DNA of 64,000 bases from Armatimonadota bacterium (GCA_018268375.1 JAFDWS010000001.1:398594-462593), one strand, 5' to 3'. Counted from the stretch's first letter, positions 53,046 to 61,951 are shown. Notes: generated by a model not told the origin, from the letters alone. Numbers and translations are program-made.

Positions 53046-53987
53046 ATGCCTTTGACTAAGAGCGATATCCCAGACCTGTTGCTTCCGGGTCTTAAAACCG
53101 AGTTCGAAGCTGCTTACAGATCCGAAGTCGAGAACAGCATTGCCGATCGCATTGCGACCGTCGTCAACACCACCTTGCCGGTTCAAAAGTACGCCTGGCT
53201 CGGTGCCACGCCGCCAATGCGCGAGTTCATCGACGAGCGCCGACCACAGGGCATGACCGAGTACGCCGTGTCGATCGAAGACAAGACCTTCGAGTCCACC
53301 GTCGCGGTCGACCGCAAAGCGATTGAGGACGATCAGCTCGACCTGATCCGCCTCCGCATCCGCGACCTGGCGACCCGCGTATCGCAGCACCGACACCAGG
53401 TCGTCGTCCAAGCTCTGATGGCAGGCGCGACCGGCATCGCCTATGACGGCGTGACGTTCTTCAACGCCTCCCACCCGAACTACGGCGGTACCACGTACTC
53501 GAACACGACCGCGAACACGCTGGCGGCAGCCTCGCTCGCCTCCGCGATCTCGACAATGATGCAGATTCCGGACGATTCAGGCACGCCCCTCGGCATCGTC
53601 CCGGACACGCTCGTGGTCGGCCCCCAGCTCATGTGGGACGCGATCGAGCTTGTCGAGAGCCCGGTCGTGGTGTACAAGGGGACGGGGTCGACCGGAACGC
53701 CGCCGACTGACTACCAGAACGCGTTCCAAGGTCGTTTGCGCCTGATTGTCAGCCCGTACATCACGGGCGCACAGTCGCAGGCCTGGTTCTTGCTCGACAC
53801 AAAGCGGCCGATCAAGGGGCTCGTGCTCCAACAGCGGTCCGACGTTCCCGTCGAGTTCACGGCCCTCGAGCAATCCAGTGGTTCAGAGTCGGCTTTCATG
53901 CGCGACCGTTACTTCTATGGCGTGAGAGCCCGCTACAACGTGGGCTACGGACTTTGGCAGGCGGCGTTCGGTGGAAAACTTAGCTGA
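53046..53987 (+). CDS. Major capsid protein, Mu-like gpT family
   Basis: 313 residues. HK97-fold Mu-gpT type: DLLLPGLKTEFEAAYRSEVENSIADRIATVVNT at the N-terminus, YAWLGATPPMREFIDERRPQG near 46-66, TFESTVAVDRKAIEDDQL near 82-100, VVVGPQL-type and AQSQAWFLLDTKRPIKGLVLQQRSDVPVEF near 240-270. Assembles the head shell. The reading frame is intact without internal stops. The next small gene overlaps its end by 17 bases. Confidence 0.88.
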   Translation: MPLTKSDIPDLLLPGLKTEFEAAYRSEVENSIADRIATVVNTTLPVQKYAWLGATPPMREFIDERRPQGMTEYAVSIEDKTFESTVAVDRKAIEDDQLDLIRLRIRDLATRVSQHRHQVVVQALMAGATGIAYDGVTFFNASHPNYGGTTYSNTTANTLAAASLASAISTMMQIPDDSGTPLGIVPDTLVVGPQLMWDAIELVESPVVVYKGTGSTGTPPTDYQNAFQGRLRLIVSPYITGAQSQAWFLLDTKRPIKGLVLQQRSDVPVEFTALEQSSGSESAFMRDRYFYGVRARYNVGYGLWQAAFGGKLS

Positions 53988-54213
53988 GATCCTGACGCTC
54001 ATCGGTATGGGTGGACTGGCGGGTGCCGTCGCTGGCGCAATGGTCGCGGGCAAACGCCTCGCGTCGCATCTCGCCGACTTTGCCACAACGGTCGAACAAG
54101 TGCTCAAAGACCCGCGACATGCGGATCTGAGCGCCGTCGTCAAGCAGGCACGCACGGTCGAGCAGGACTTGAAATCCCTGCTCGGCGTCTTGAAGCAAGT
54201 CTTCAAAGGCTGA
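53971..54213 (+). CDS. Small membrane protein in the capsid cassette
   Basis: 80 residues from GTG at 53971. One hydrophobic helix (ILTLIGMGGLAGAVAGAMVAG, residues about 6-26) followed by an amphipathic helical tail. Could be a holin-like or envelope-anchoring protein; no family match by eye. Overlaps the major capsid gene by 17 bases. Confidence 0.6.
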   Translation: MENLAEILTLIGMGGLAGAVAGAMVAGKRLASHLADFATTVEQVLKDPRHADLSAVVKQARTVEQDLKSLLGVLKQVFKG

Positions 54214-54314
54214 GCGTGCCTTCGGAGCCCCCTCCTTGTGTGCAACCCGGCGAGCCAGGGCGAACATGAGGAGGGGTTGGGGGAGGAGCCCTCCATGAAA
54301 CTGAATCTCACTCT

Positions 54315-54572
54315 ATGAACGAATGGAACGAACTTGTCACCCTCTTGGCCGGGTTCCTCGCCACGGCCTTCGCTATCCTGCGGCTAGCGGTCGCCCAGAA
54401 CCGAGGCGTCATGGACCGCTTTGTCTCCTTCCTTGAGGGCGCCGTCCAGCGTCAAGACCACACGATCGACGGGCTCCGAGAAGCCGTCGAAAGGTTGAAC
54501 GATGGCGTGCGCGAGAACACCTTGCTCGTCCGACAGATGTCGGAGTGGCTGCAAGTCGGGAGGTCGTCATGA
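54315..54572 (+). CDS. Small membrane protein with coiled coil in the capsid cassette
   Basis: 85 residues. N-terminal helix LVTLLAGFLATAFAILRLAVA and a coiled-coil-like tail (VQRQDHTIDGLREAVERLNDGVRENTLLVRQM). Size and layout recall phage lysis accessory proteins or spanin/holin subunits, but this is inference. Its stop overlaps the next start (ATGA). Confidence 0.6.
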   Translation: MNEWNELVTLLAGFLATAFAILRLAVAQNRGVMDRFVSFLEGAVQRQDHTIDGLREAVERLNDGVRENTLLVRQMSEWLQVGRSS

Positions 54573-54982
54573 GCCTGGTCGTGACCACGAGCAAGGTCAA
54601 GGAGCGGGCTGGAATCGGTGGCTCGACCTACGACACGAAGATTTCCAACCTCATTACCGATTGGGTCGCGATGCTCGAATACGCGATTGCGCCCAGCTTC
54701 CTGAACGACACCGGCAACACCGGCCTTCAGGCGACCCTGAACTTGGGCGCGGTCGAAATGGTCGCTGGGGAGTTCTTGGCCCAGCTTGCGCGCGAGCCGG
54801 GCGGCTCAGAGTCGCTCGTGTTCGGCTGGCTGTCGGTCCGTCCGGCTTACACAAACTTGGCGGATCCGTTTGGCATAAAGGCGCAAGGGCTTGCGCGCCT
54901 GATGCCCTTTCTGAAACACCCCGATGTGCTGCAGGGCTCAGTCGGTGTCTTGACCGGCGGCAGCCGGGAGCCGGAAGAGTGA
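54569..54982 (+). CDS. Head-tail connector-like protein
   Basis: 137 residues from the ATG at 54569, which overlaps the previous stop by 4 bases; the frame opens at 54545. TTSKVKERAGIGGSTYDTKISNLITDWVAMLEYAI resembles the helical N-terminus of gp6-type head-tail adaptor proteins. The C-terminal GLARLMPFLKHPDVLQG is unremarkable. The assignment rests on position and general pattern. Confidence 0.6.
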   Translation: MSLVVTTSKVKERAGIGGSTYDTKISNLITDWVAMLEYAIAPSFLNDTGNTGLQATLNLGAVEMVAGEFLAQLAREPGGSESLVFGWLSVRPAYTNLADPFGIKAQGLARLMPFLKHPDVLQGSVGVLTGGSREPEE

Positions 54983-55123
54983 AAGGTAGCCCCCGACGTC
55001 CCTGGCGGGGGACCGCAGACGAGAAAGGTAGCCCCCGACGTCCCTGGCGGGGGACCGCAGACGAGAAAGGTAGCCCCCGACGTCCTCGACGGGGGACCGC
55101 CGATAGGGACATCGGCGGCTACC
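54981..55123 (+). repeat. Tandem 42-bp hairpin repeats, array 1
   Basis: Two identical units (54981-55020 and 55023-55062) and a third diverging one from 55065, period 42. Each contains GGTAGCCCCCGACGTCC and a CCCCCG/CGGGGG inverted repeat. The third runs into a CCGCCGAT/ATCGGCGG stem closed by GGTAGCC at 55069 and GGCTACC at its end. Confidence 0.85.
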
Positions 55124-55139
55124 TTGTCGGAGGTGGGCG

Positions 55140-55445
55140 ATGACAGCCGCGTCCCGTCGCGTCAGCAGCCTCATCGACCGGTATGGCGAAGACTTCACCG
55201 TCGGTGGCAACCCCCACCGGGGGGTCTTCTCGAACATCGCGCCCGGCCAGGCCCGTGCCTACTTGACGCAAGCCGAGGTCGACGCCTCGGCCCTGCCTCT
55301 TTGGACCTGCTTGGTGGCGGACGACGACACGACCGCGGTCGGCAACACGGTGGTCTGGAACTCGCTGTCCTTGACCGTCAAGAAGATCGCCCAAGCGCAG
55401 TTCCAGGGCGCGCTCGTCGCGAAGATGCTGGTCATGACCGGGTGA
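55140..55445 (+). CDS. Head-tail joining/neck-like phage protein
   Basis: 101 residues with GGAGGTG before the ATG. SSLIDRYGEDFTVGGNPHRGVFSNIAPGQARAYLTQAEVDA and the beta-rich rest have the size and pattern of small neck or head-tail joining proteins. It lies between two hairpin-repeat arrays. Its frame is intact. No tail genes follow. Confidence 0.55.
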   Translation: MTAASRRVSSLIDRYGEDFTVGGNPHRGVFSNIAPGQARAYLTQAEVDASALPLWTCLVADDDTTAVGNTVVWNSLSLTVKKIAQAQFQGALVAKMLVMTG

Positions 55446-55458
55446 CGTCCCACCCATA

Positions 55459-55627
55459 GGTAGCCTTCGACGTCCTCGTCGAGGGACTGCTGGAGAGCCT
55501 TCCGCCGCCGAGACGTCGGCGGCTACCTCCCACAGGCCGGCTTAAGCCTTACGCCGCCGAGACGTCGGCGGCTACCTCCTACAGGCCGGTTTAAGCCTTC
55601 CGCCGCCGAGACGTCGGCGGCTACCTT
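55459..55627 (+). repeat. Hairpin repeats, array 2, related to array 1
   Basis: A GGTAGCCTTCGACGTCCTCG copy at 55459, then three 49-bp units starting at 55497, 55546 and 55595, each with the palindrome GCCGCCGAGACGTCGGCGGC followed by TACCT. Read on the opposite strand these show GGTAGCCGCCGACGTC, matching array 1. The remaining 100 bases up to 55732 hold no gene. Confidence 0.8.
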
Positions 55628-55732
55628 CCTTCCTCGCAATCTGGCTGCAGCGCCGGCGCCGGGCCCGCCCGAACCTAACACGGCTGTGCCATAATCTTCA
55701 TTCTCCCAACCCTGGCCAGAGAGGAAATTGTC

Positions 55733-57550
55733 TTGGCAAAAGCGAACGAAACCAAACCCGAAGAAAGACTTGCCCGCGGTTACGCCGACCGCCTCATCCT
55801 CGAGAAGCTGACCGAGATGTACGAAGTGGTCAAGCCGAGCGAACTGGCCGAGAAGCTGCAAGGCGAGGGCCTTGGGCTCGCCGCCGTGCGGTCCCTGCTT
55901 GCCTCGAACCCCCACATGTTCGCCTATGAAGAGCGCCGCTGGGTTCCTGCCGCCCGGGTCGAGAGCCAGGGCCGCTCCATCCACGAGGCCATCCGGATGG
56001 TCGTGGACCGGTTCGGTGGCCCTATGCCGCTCGGCCTGTTGGTCGGCGAAATCGCCCGCACCCGGGCCATCATGACCGACCAGGCAGAGGAGCTGATCCG
56101 GCGCACCCTGAAGACCGACGACGACGCTTTCCTCACCTTGGACGAGCACGTCGCGCTTTCGACCATGGTCTACAAGGCGTACGATGAATCGATTGATCGC
56201 GCCTATCGTCTCAACGGCGTCACCGAGGAAGAGGTGGCCGAGGTCGAGAAGAAGCTCGGCAAGTTCGACTGGACGAAGTCGGACGCGATCCTCATGGGCC
56301 TGGAAAAAGCCGCCCCGGTGAGCGCGAAGGCGTTCGGAGCTGCCGCCTGGCGGGCGCTCAACCCGCAAGACCCCCGCGCCGTGCTGCTTTACGATTGGAA
56401 GGCGTTCAACGCCGAGCTCCTCAGCATTCCAGGGTTCGTCTATGCGTCCGACGGCACGCTCCACCCCGAGAGCGAGGCCAAGAAATGGGTCAGCGCCGCC
56501 GTCAAATACTCGGACAAGGTCGTTGCCACGATCGAGGTCGAGGACGCCGCCCCGCTTGAGCTCAAAAAGGCCGACCTTGAAGCGGTCATCAACAAGATTC
56601 TCTCCAGCGAGAGCACGGTCACCGCGACCGAGATCCTCGAGAGCAACTTCGAGATCACTCCGACCGTGAAGACCTTCCCGGACGACCTCAAGAACGTCAT
56701 GGACGGTCTGCGGGCAGACGGACGCGCATGGTGGGTCGGCGGCGACCGGTTCCGCAAGGCCAACTCCGCGCCCGACTTCATCTACGAATTGCCAGCGCCG
56801 TTCGAGTTCGAACAGACTCCGTTCTTGCAAGACGACGGCGACCCTGTGGACGTCGAACTCACGGAAGAGGGCCTTTCCAGCTCGCTCCGCAAGCTCATCA
56901 CCCACCCGCTGGCGATGGACGTCAACGACGAGGACATCCTTCCGACGCCCAAGGCGATGCCCGAGACGGTGCGCTTGGTCTTGAAGCCCGTCCACCGCGA
57001 ACTCGGCACCTTCGCCCTCCCGCAGTTCCCCACCGGCTGGTTCGACAACGAACCGGACATTCAGGAAGTGATCTTCATCGCCGCCGACGGCCGCGAGTTG
57101 CAGGTCTGGTTGAACAACAAGGCCCGCCTCCTGTTCGGGCTGTTCGACTGGTGGCTTGACCAGCCGGTCGAGTCGGGCGCGGTGTTCAGCTTGACCAAGA
57201 CCCACCGTCCGAACGTCTTCGAGTTCGCATGGCTCGACCAGACCGACCCGGTCGTCTACATCAGCAGCCAGCGAATGGAAGAGCTTCGTGAGATCGCCGG
57301 ACGTGCGGCGGACATGTCGACGTTCGATGTGGTTCGTGAGGTCATGACCCACTGGCCGAAGGGCGCTGACTTCCTGACCATCCTGTGGGAGGTCAACGTC
57401 GTCCGCCGGACCTCGCGCAAGATGCTCGCGTCGCTGCTCTCCAGCTACGTGTGCTTCTACCAGCGCTCAGGCTCGCCAGTCTGGCACTACGACCACAAGA
57501 AGGTCGAGCAAGGCTTCGACAAGACGAAGAAGAAATTCATCGTCAAGTGA
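55733..57550 (+). CDS. Large soluble protein of unknown function, winged-helix-like N-terminus
   Basis: 605 residues from the TTG at 55733 (GAGGAAA upstream; CATAAT at 55690-55695). No signal peptide and no membrane helix, so cytoplasmic. Residues 20-75 (RLILEKLTEMYEVVKPSELAEKLQGEGLGLAAVRSLLASNPHMFAYEERRW) and 80-150 look like winged-helix DNA- or partner-binding units; the remainder mixes Trp-rich and acidic segments (LFDWWLDQPVESGAVFSL; WHYDHKKVEQGF). I do not recognise a family. Its reverse strand has a 609-codon shadow frame. Confidence 0.8.
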   Translation: MAKANETKPEERLARGYADRLILEKLTEMYEVVKPSELAEKLQGEGLGLAAVRSLLASNPHMFAYEERRWVPAARVESQGRSIHEAIRMVVDRFGGPMPLGLLVGEIARTRAIMTDQAEELIRRTLKTDDDAFLTLDEHVALSTMVYKAYDESIDRAYRLNGVTEEEVAEVEKKLGKFDWTKSDAILMGLEKAAPVSAKAFGAAAWRALNPQDPRAVLLYDWKAFNAELLSIPGFVYASDGTLHPESEAKKWVSAAVKYSDKVVATIEVEDAAPLELKKADLEAVINKILSSESTVTATEILESNFEITPTVKTFPDDLKNVMDGLRADGRAWWVGGDRFRKANSAPDFIYELPAPFEFEQTPFLQDDGDPVDVELTEEGLSSSLRKLITHPLAMDVNDEDILPTPKAMPETVRLVLKPVHRELGTFALPQFPTGWFDNEPDIQEVIFIAADGRELQVWLNNKARLLFGLFDWWLDQPVESGAVFSLTKTHRPNVFEFAWLDQTDPVVYISSQRMEELREIAGRAADMSTFDVVREVMTHWPKGADFLTILWEVNVVRRTSRKMLASLLSSYVCFYQRSGSPVWHYDHKKVEQGFDKTKKKFIVK

Positions 57551-57652
57551 CAGTAAGGGTGGTAAGGATTGCAAGGGTTGTCAGGGTTGTTTGCACTCTG
57601 CCGGCCTGACCATCCTCACTGCCCGTCCCCCGTCCCCCGTCCCCTCACCTGC

Positions 57653-57658
57653 TATACT
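57653..57658 (+). promoter_or_regulatory. Candidate -10 box of rpsT
   Basis: TATACT, 23 bases before the rpsT ATG, with a GAGGAA ribosome-binding site in between. Confidence 0.45.
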
Positions 57659-57681
57659 CTCCGTCCACACCCGAGGAACAC

Positions 57682-58002
57682 ATGGCGAACCTGAAGTCGT
57701 CCAAAAAGGACATCAAGCGCAGCACTAAGGCGCGCGTGGCGAACACGGCCGCGAAGTCGGCGTTGAAGACTTACATCAAGAAGACCAAGAAGGCCGCAGA
57801 GGCTGGCGACAGCAAGGGCACGACCGAGGCCCTGACATTGGCCGTCAAGAGCTTGGACAAGGCTGCCCAAAAGGGCATCATCCATAAGAACCAGGCTGCC
57901 CGCCGTAAGAGCCGCCTCGCCAAGGCCGCCAAGGTGGAGGCTCCCGCCGCAGCCCCTAAGGCCGAAGCTAAGCCGAAGGCAAAGAAAGCCGAGAAGAAAT
58001 AA
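57682..58002 (+). CDS. rpsT: 30S ribosomal protein S20 (bS20)
   Basis: 106 residues: MANLKSSKKDIKRSTKARVANTAAKSALKTYIKK and LDKAAQKGIIHKNQAARRKSRLAK are bS20 signatures. The C-terminus has an extra Ala/Lys/Pro-rich tail of about 20 residues compared with E. coli. Strong terminator follows. Confidence 0.96.
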   Translation: MANLKSSKKDIKRSTKARVANTAAKSALKTYIKKTKKAAEAGDSKGTTEALTLAVKSLDKAAQKGIIHKNQAARRKSRLAKAAKVEAPAAAPKAEAKPKAKKAEKK

Positions 58003-58030
58003 CAGACCCTTAACACTCGGGCCCCTGCAG

Positions 58031-58064
58031 ACGCGCTCTAACGGAACAATTAGAGCGCGTTTTC
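58031..58064 (+). terminator. Rho-independent terminator of rpsT
   Basis: Perfect 11-bp stem ACGCGCTCTAA/TTAGAGCGCGT with an 8-base loop, followed by TTTCTTG. Confidence 0.85.
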
Positions 58065-58121
58065 TTGTAAGATCGCGTTAAGAACTGCCCGGAACGACGT
58101 CCGGCCTGAGAGAGCCCATCG

Positions 58122-58589
58122 ATGCCGCTCCGATTGGAACCTGTCACGACCGAGAACAGACCTGCGTTCGACCGGCTCCTCCAGTACTACCTCCACGACT
58201 TGAGCGAGTTCACGGAGATCGAGCCAGGAGAGCAAGGGCTGTTCGACCCTTGCCAATGCCCGACGCTGACCGACGGTCCGCGCAACCGCCTCTTTCTCAT
58301 CACCCTCAAGAACAAGCCGGCCGGCCTCGCCATCGTTGACCGTGCCGAGCGGGGCAACTGCATCCAAGACTTCTTCGTCCTGCGGTGCTACCGCCGCATT
58401 GGCCTCGGCGAGGACGCCGCCAACATGCTCTTCGACACCTATCCCGGGGCGTGGGAGGTGACGGTGCACAACGAGAACGAGGTCGGCGTCACCTTCTGGC
58501 GCTCCGTGGTGAAGCACCGGGTGGGCAAGGCCTCGCGGGAGCTTCAGTCGGGTACTGGTGCGATGGTTGTCTTCGAGTTTCGGGTCTAA
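58122..58589 (+). CDS. GNAT-family N-acetyltransferase
   Basis: 155 residues. The acetyl-CoA motif A region is IQDFFVLRCYRRIGLGEDAANMLFDTYPGAWEVTVHNENEVGVTFWRSVV (R-x-x-G-x-G variant RRIGLG), with the N-terminal helix pattern PAFDRLLQYYLHDLSEFT. Substrate unknown. Its stop overlaps the stop of the convergent tailspike-like gene. Confidence 0.85.
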   Translation: MPLRLEPVTTENRPAFDRLLQYYLHDLSEFTEIEPGEQGLFDPCQCPTLTDGPRNRLFLITLKNKPAGLAIVDRAERGNCIQDFFVLRCYRRIGLGEDAANMLFDTYPGAWEVTVHNENEVGVTFWRSVVKHRVGKASRELQSGTGAMVVFEFRV

Positions 58590-61500
58590 GAAGTAAAGCG
58601 ACTCTCCAGACGCCAGCCATTGGTCCCCGCGTTCCACCTCCGAAACACTGCCGTCACTGTATCTCCAGCATCTATGGTCGTCAACGTGGTCGGAGTCATA
58701 CCCGTCTTAGAAACGAGATCAATTGTTGCGGATGTGTCGTTAAACACTCCGACCCTCATTCCGTTAGGGACGTTCTCCGTCTTCAGTATCACCTGGTTGG
58801 TGCTGCCCGATGCGATGACAAAGCGATGATTATGGTCAGGATCGGTGACGTCCCATGTCAGGTCAGCGTCCTCCGTGTCGAACCATCGAGCGCTCTCGTC
58901 TGCTACATACCAGGCATCTCCGCGATACATCATCGTCGATCCGTGGACGTTGTCGAGATACTGTTCGCCCGAGCGCAGCTCGGGAAAGTTTGGTGATGCT
59001 GCTCGGTAACCAGCTGTATCTGCTTTATACGGAACCACCAACCGTCCGGCGACCCGCAAGTCCGGTAGCACGTGCGTCCACGACTGACGATTGTCGCCGT
59101 CATCTGGAATGGGATCGTCAAGGTCTGGGATCGTCGGGCTGAACGCCCCGTTCATGGGAAACACAGTTGCCCCCGTTCGAACGGGCGAGTGTGGGCCGGA
59201 ACCATGATAGGCAGCCTGCCAAGCTACCTGCATGATGCTATCGTTCTCTTCCGACCGAACTCGGAGGGTCGGTGGCGACCCCTGGAAGTCGTCACCCACC
59301 GCGGTCAAGTGCACGAGCCGCCACACTCCTGACCGAAGTAGAATAGAATCATAGATCAGTGCCGAGTCGGTTTCGTCGTCAGCTAACGAGATCGTAAACG
59401 AGCCTGCAAGCACCTGCACGTGAGCCTCGTACGTCACGACGTCGTCGGCCCCAGCAAGCGGCGTCAGTACTTGATAGAGCCGTAGGCCACTGTCAAACTT
59501 AACTGCAAACGAGTCGGACGAGACAGCTGTCAGACCCAATGACGTGTTGTTTGCGTGGCCCGGCTTCTGGAACCCCTCGATGCCCGATTGAGTAGCACCT
59601 GCGGCGTTCTTCAAAACCCAGGGAGACTTCAGAGTGTGGAACGCAACGTCGTTGACCGGCTCGGAACTGTGAGCGAGCCTGTTCTGCGAGGGCCCGCTTG
59701 GAACGGCCCTCGGGAGGTCGAAGAGGCTTCCCGCACGTGCGGTCGTAAGTGACTTCTCCTGAAAGACAGTGTATTCGCTGGCACCCCTCTGCCTCCACAG
59801 GCAGTCATCGAACCGGAAGTTCGGGCATCTCACATCGCGACCGACGAACCCGTTGAAGTGACACTTCTCGAAACTGGCGACGGCTCGGCCAAAGGGCGAG
59901 CCTTGGAGCACAATGAAGTTGTTCCTGTCTGCATCATCGTCGGCTTCGTTGTCCCACGCGGACATTCGACAATTCTTGAACGAAATCGCGTAGTCGTTGC
60001 CGGGAGCACCGGTGTTCGTCGCTCCGATGTCTTTCAAGAAAGGATGGGTCGTCCGCCCGACGATGCCGTCGAGGTCGACTCCGTCAAACATGAGGTGCAG
60101 GTTTTGGCCGTTCTCGCTCGTGTCCCATTCGACGAACGTATGGACGTGCTCGCATCGAGAACCGCGCCAACTGACGACGCCCGTCTTGCTCCCCTTCGTC
60201 TTGAACAGAAAGGCTCGGTTGCGATAGCTGAAGTCTGTCGCACCTTCACCGTCAAAGTGCTTCTCCATCGTTACGCCGAAGTCGATAAACGAGACGTCGT
60301 AGCCAGGCAGCCGACCGCCACCGAGTTCGACCATCGTCCTCGTCTTGAGGCCGTCCTCTGTGTCCGCTGGCTCCAGCGGCCCGTTCAAGTACGACGTGCC
60401 ACCTAGGAACTTGGTTTGGAGCGCTTGGCCCGCGTTCAGGATGAAGACGCCGTAGCACTGTTCTGAATTGAAGTTCGTCACCAAGGTGTTCTCGCCGTTG
60501 GCGGCGTTCCCTTCCATGATCCCGTAGCCCCATCGGCAACCGCGCACGAAGACGTTCTCCAACTCAAACTTGGTGAATTGAGTGTGGGCGTTCAGGATGC
60601 CGAAACTCGCTACGTACTTGTCCACGACCTCCACCGTGCTTTCCACCGTTGCTCCGCCCGGGTTTGCGAGAATGTTCACGTTCGCGATCCGCGCGTGCTT
60701 CTGTGCCAAGCCACGGAAACTGATGATCCCTGAGTCCGCGTAGGAACGGACGAACTTCGTCGTCGGCCCACTACTCCACCCAGATCCATAGCTCGCACCG
60801 CCTGACCCGTCCAAGTTGTCAAAGTAGGCGACTTGCATCTCGCCGTGGAAACTCTTCGTACCTGCGGCGACGTCCTTCTCGAATTGAAGCACCAGAAGGT
60901 TCTTGCTATCTAACTGGACGGATCCGGTTCCGTTCTTGGCAGTTATCTTGCTTGAACCCACATGAGTGAGATTGTCGACAATGTCGGCAATCTGGGTCGC
61001 CGTCCGGTCGGCTCTTATCGTAGCGGTTGCCGAGTAATCGCCCCACATTGGCCGTAACTTGAAGGTCGAGTCTCCGGAAGGTGGATCAGGCAGTCGAAGG
61101 GTGATCCGGTTAGTGATCCCAAGCGAGTCTTCCTCGTCAGTGATGAACTTGATGACGGTCGCCAAATGAGGATCCTTGCCGTTGGCACCGGTATTGAGGT
61201 TGACACCCTCGAAGACGAAACCTCCCATGAAGACGGCGTCGTCGTCACCCGGAAAGGAAGGGTTGCCATTACTGTCCCGCTCCTCTTTGTGCTCGCCCCA
61301 CCCGACCCAGAGCGGCTTTCGGATGACGTATTCGCCGACGTCGCCGATGAGTTTGAACCCGCCACCTTCAGTTCGAACCTTGAGTGCCGTGTCAAAGGCG
61401 GACTGGATACTGACCCAATCCAGCGTGTCGCCCGTTTCCAAAAGCTCGAGAGCCTTGCCCACTGGCGTTGGCGTGGAGGATCCTAAGTAACGGGTCAGGA

Positions 61501-61873
61501 TATTCGTACGTGCAGTAGCCGCAGTGGCAGGAAAGCGTTGATGGCTGTTGACAGTACCGTTGATCAGCCGGTCGGCATTGTCACCGATGGCACCGAACTG
61601 CTTCAGTGTTACGATGCCGTCGTAAAGTAGATAGAACCAGCCTGCGGCCGCACCAAAGAAGTTCGTATGCAAGCTTGCATTGATACGCACGATCGTGCCT
61701 CCGTTTTCTAGCCCGGAACCTTGTTGGTTCGTGTGGTAGACGTAGCGTCCGCCTCCTCCATCACCAGCGGCATAGTAGCCTTGGACCAAGATGATTTGTC
61801 CGTCGCTGAGATTGCCGGTGGTGAGCGTCGTGTCCCACCAGTCTGTCGCCGTAAATGTCGTCGCGAGTGCCAT
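58586..61873 (-). CDS. Phage tailspike-like parallel beta-helix protein
   Basis: 1095 residues, no signal peptide. N-terminal LSDGQIILVQGYYAAGDGGGGRYVYH and VTLKQFGAIGDNADRLING with DWVSIQSAFDTAL is the pattern of phage tailspike/pectate-lyase-like proteins (V-x-x-FGAxGDG...IQ-x-A). The middle (residues 200-700) is a repetitive Asn/Gly-rich beta-helix; the C-terminal 300 residues form a further beta domain ending in LVSKTGMTPTTLTTIDAGDTV. It stands alone on the minus strand, far from tail genes. By eye the base composition is less GC-rich than its neighbours, suggesting transfer. Confidence 0.72.
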   Translation of the reverse strand: MALATTFTATDWWDTTLTTGNLSDGQIILVQGYYAAGDGGGGRYVYHTNQQGSGLENGGTIVRINASLHTNFFGAAAGWFYLLYDGIVTLKQFGAIGDNADRLINGTVNSHQRFPATAATARTNILTRYLGSSTPTPVGKALELLETGDTLDWVSIQSAFDTALKVRTEGGGFKLIGDVGEYVIRKPLWVGWGEHKEERDSNGNPSFPGDDDAVFMGGFVFEGVNLNTGANGKDPHLATVIKFITDEEDSLGITNRITLRLPDPPSGDSTFKLRPMWGDYSATATIRADRTATQIADIVDNLTHVGSSKITAKNGTGSVQLDSKNLLVLQFEKDVAAGTKSFHGEMQVAYFDNLDGSGGASYGSGWSSGPTTKFVRSYADSGIISFRGLAQKHARIANVNILANPGGATVESTVEVVDKYVASFGILNAHTQFTKFELENVFVRGCRWGYGIMEGNAANGENTLVTNFNSEQCYGVFILNAGQALQTKFLGGTSYLNGPLEPADTEDGLKTRTMVELGGGRLPGYDVSFIDFGVTMEKHFDGEGATDFSYRNRAFLFKTKGSKTGVVSWRGSRCEHVHTFVEWDTSENGQNLHLMFDGVDLDGIVGRTTHPFLKDIGATNTGAPGNDYAISFKNCRMSAWDNEADDDADRNNFIVLQGSPFGRAVASFEKCHFNGFVGRDVRCPNFRFDDCLWRQRGASEYTVFQEKSLTTARAGSLFDLPRAVPSGPSQNRLAHSSEPVNDVAFHTLKSPWVLKNAAGATQSGIEGFQKPGHANNTSLGLTAVSSDSFAVKFDSGLRLYQVLTPLAGADDVVTYEAHVQVLAGSFTISLADDETDSALIYDSILLRSGVWRLVHLTAVGDDFQGSPPTLRVRSEENDSIMQVAWQAAYHGSGPHSPVRTGATVFPMNGAFSPTIPDLDDPIPDDGDNRQSWTHVLPDLRVAGRLVVPYKADTAGYRAASPNFPELRSGEQYLDNVHGSTMMYRGDAWYVADESARWFDTEDADLTWDVTDPDHNHRFVIASGSTNQVILKTENVPNGMRVGVFNDTSATIDLVSKTGMTPTTLTTIDAGDTVTAVFRRWNAGTNGWRLESRFTS

Positions 61874-61951
61874 GATCCAAGTGACCGCCCCATACGCCGG
61901 AAAAGTTCCGTGCTCGTGTTAAGACAAGCCGGAGGCCGGGCGTAATTGTCG

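Noticed and set aside
54981..55123. A CRISPR array
   Set aside because: Units are contiguous with only 2 bases between them, contain no unique spacers, and no cas gene is near.
55523..57352. A 609-codon minus-strand open frame
   Set aside because: Antisense to the 605-residue protein, with shadow-like composition and running into the hairpin repeats.
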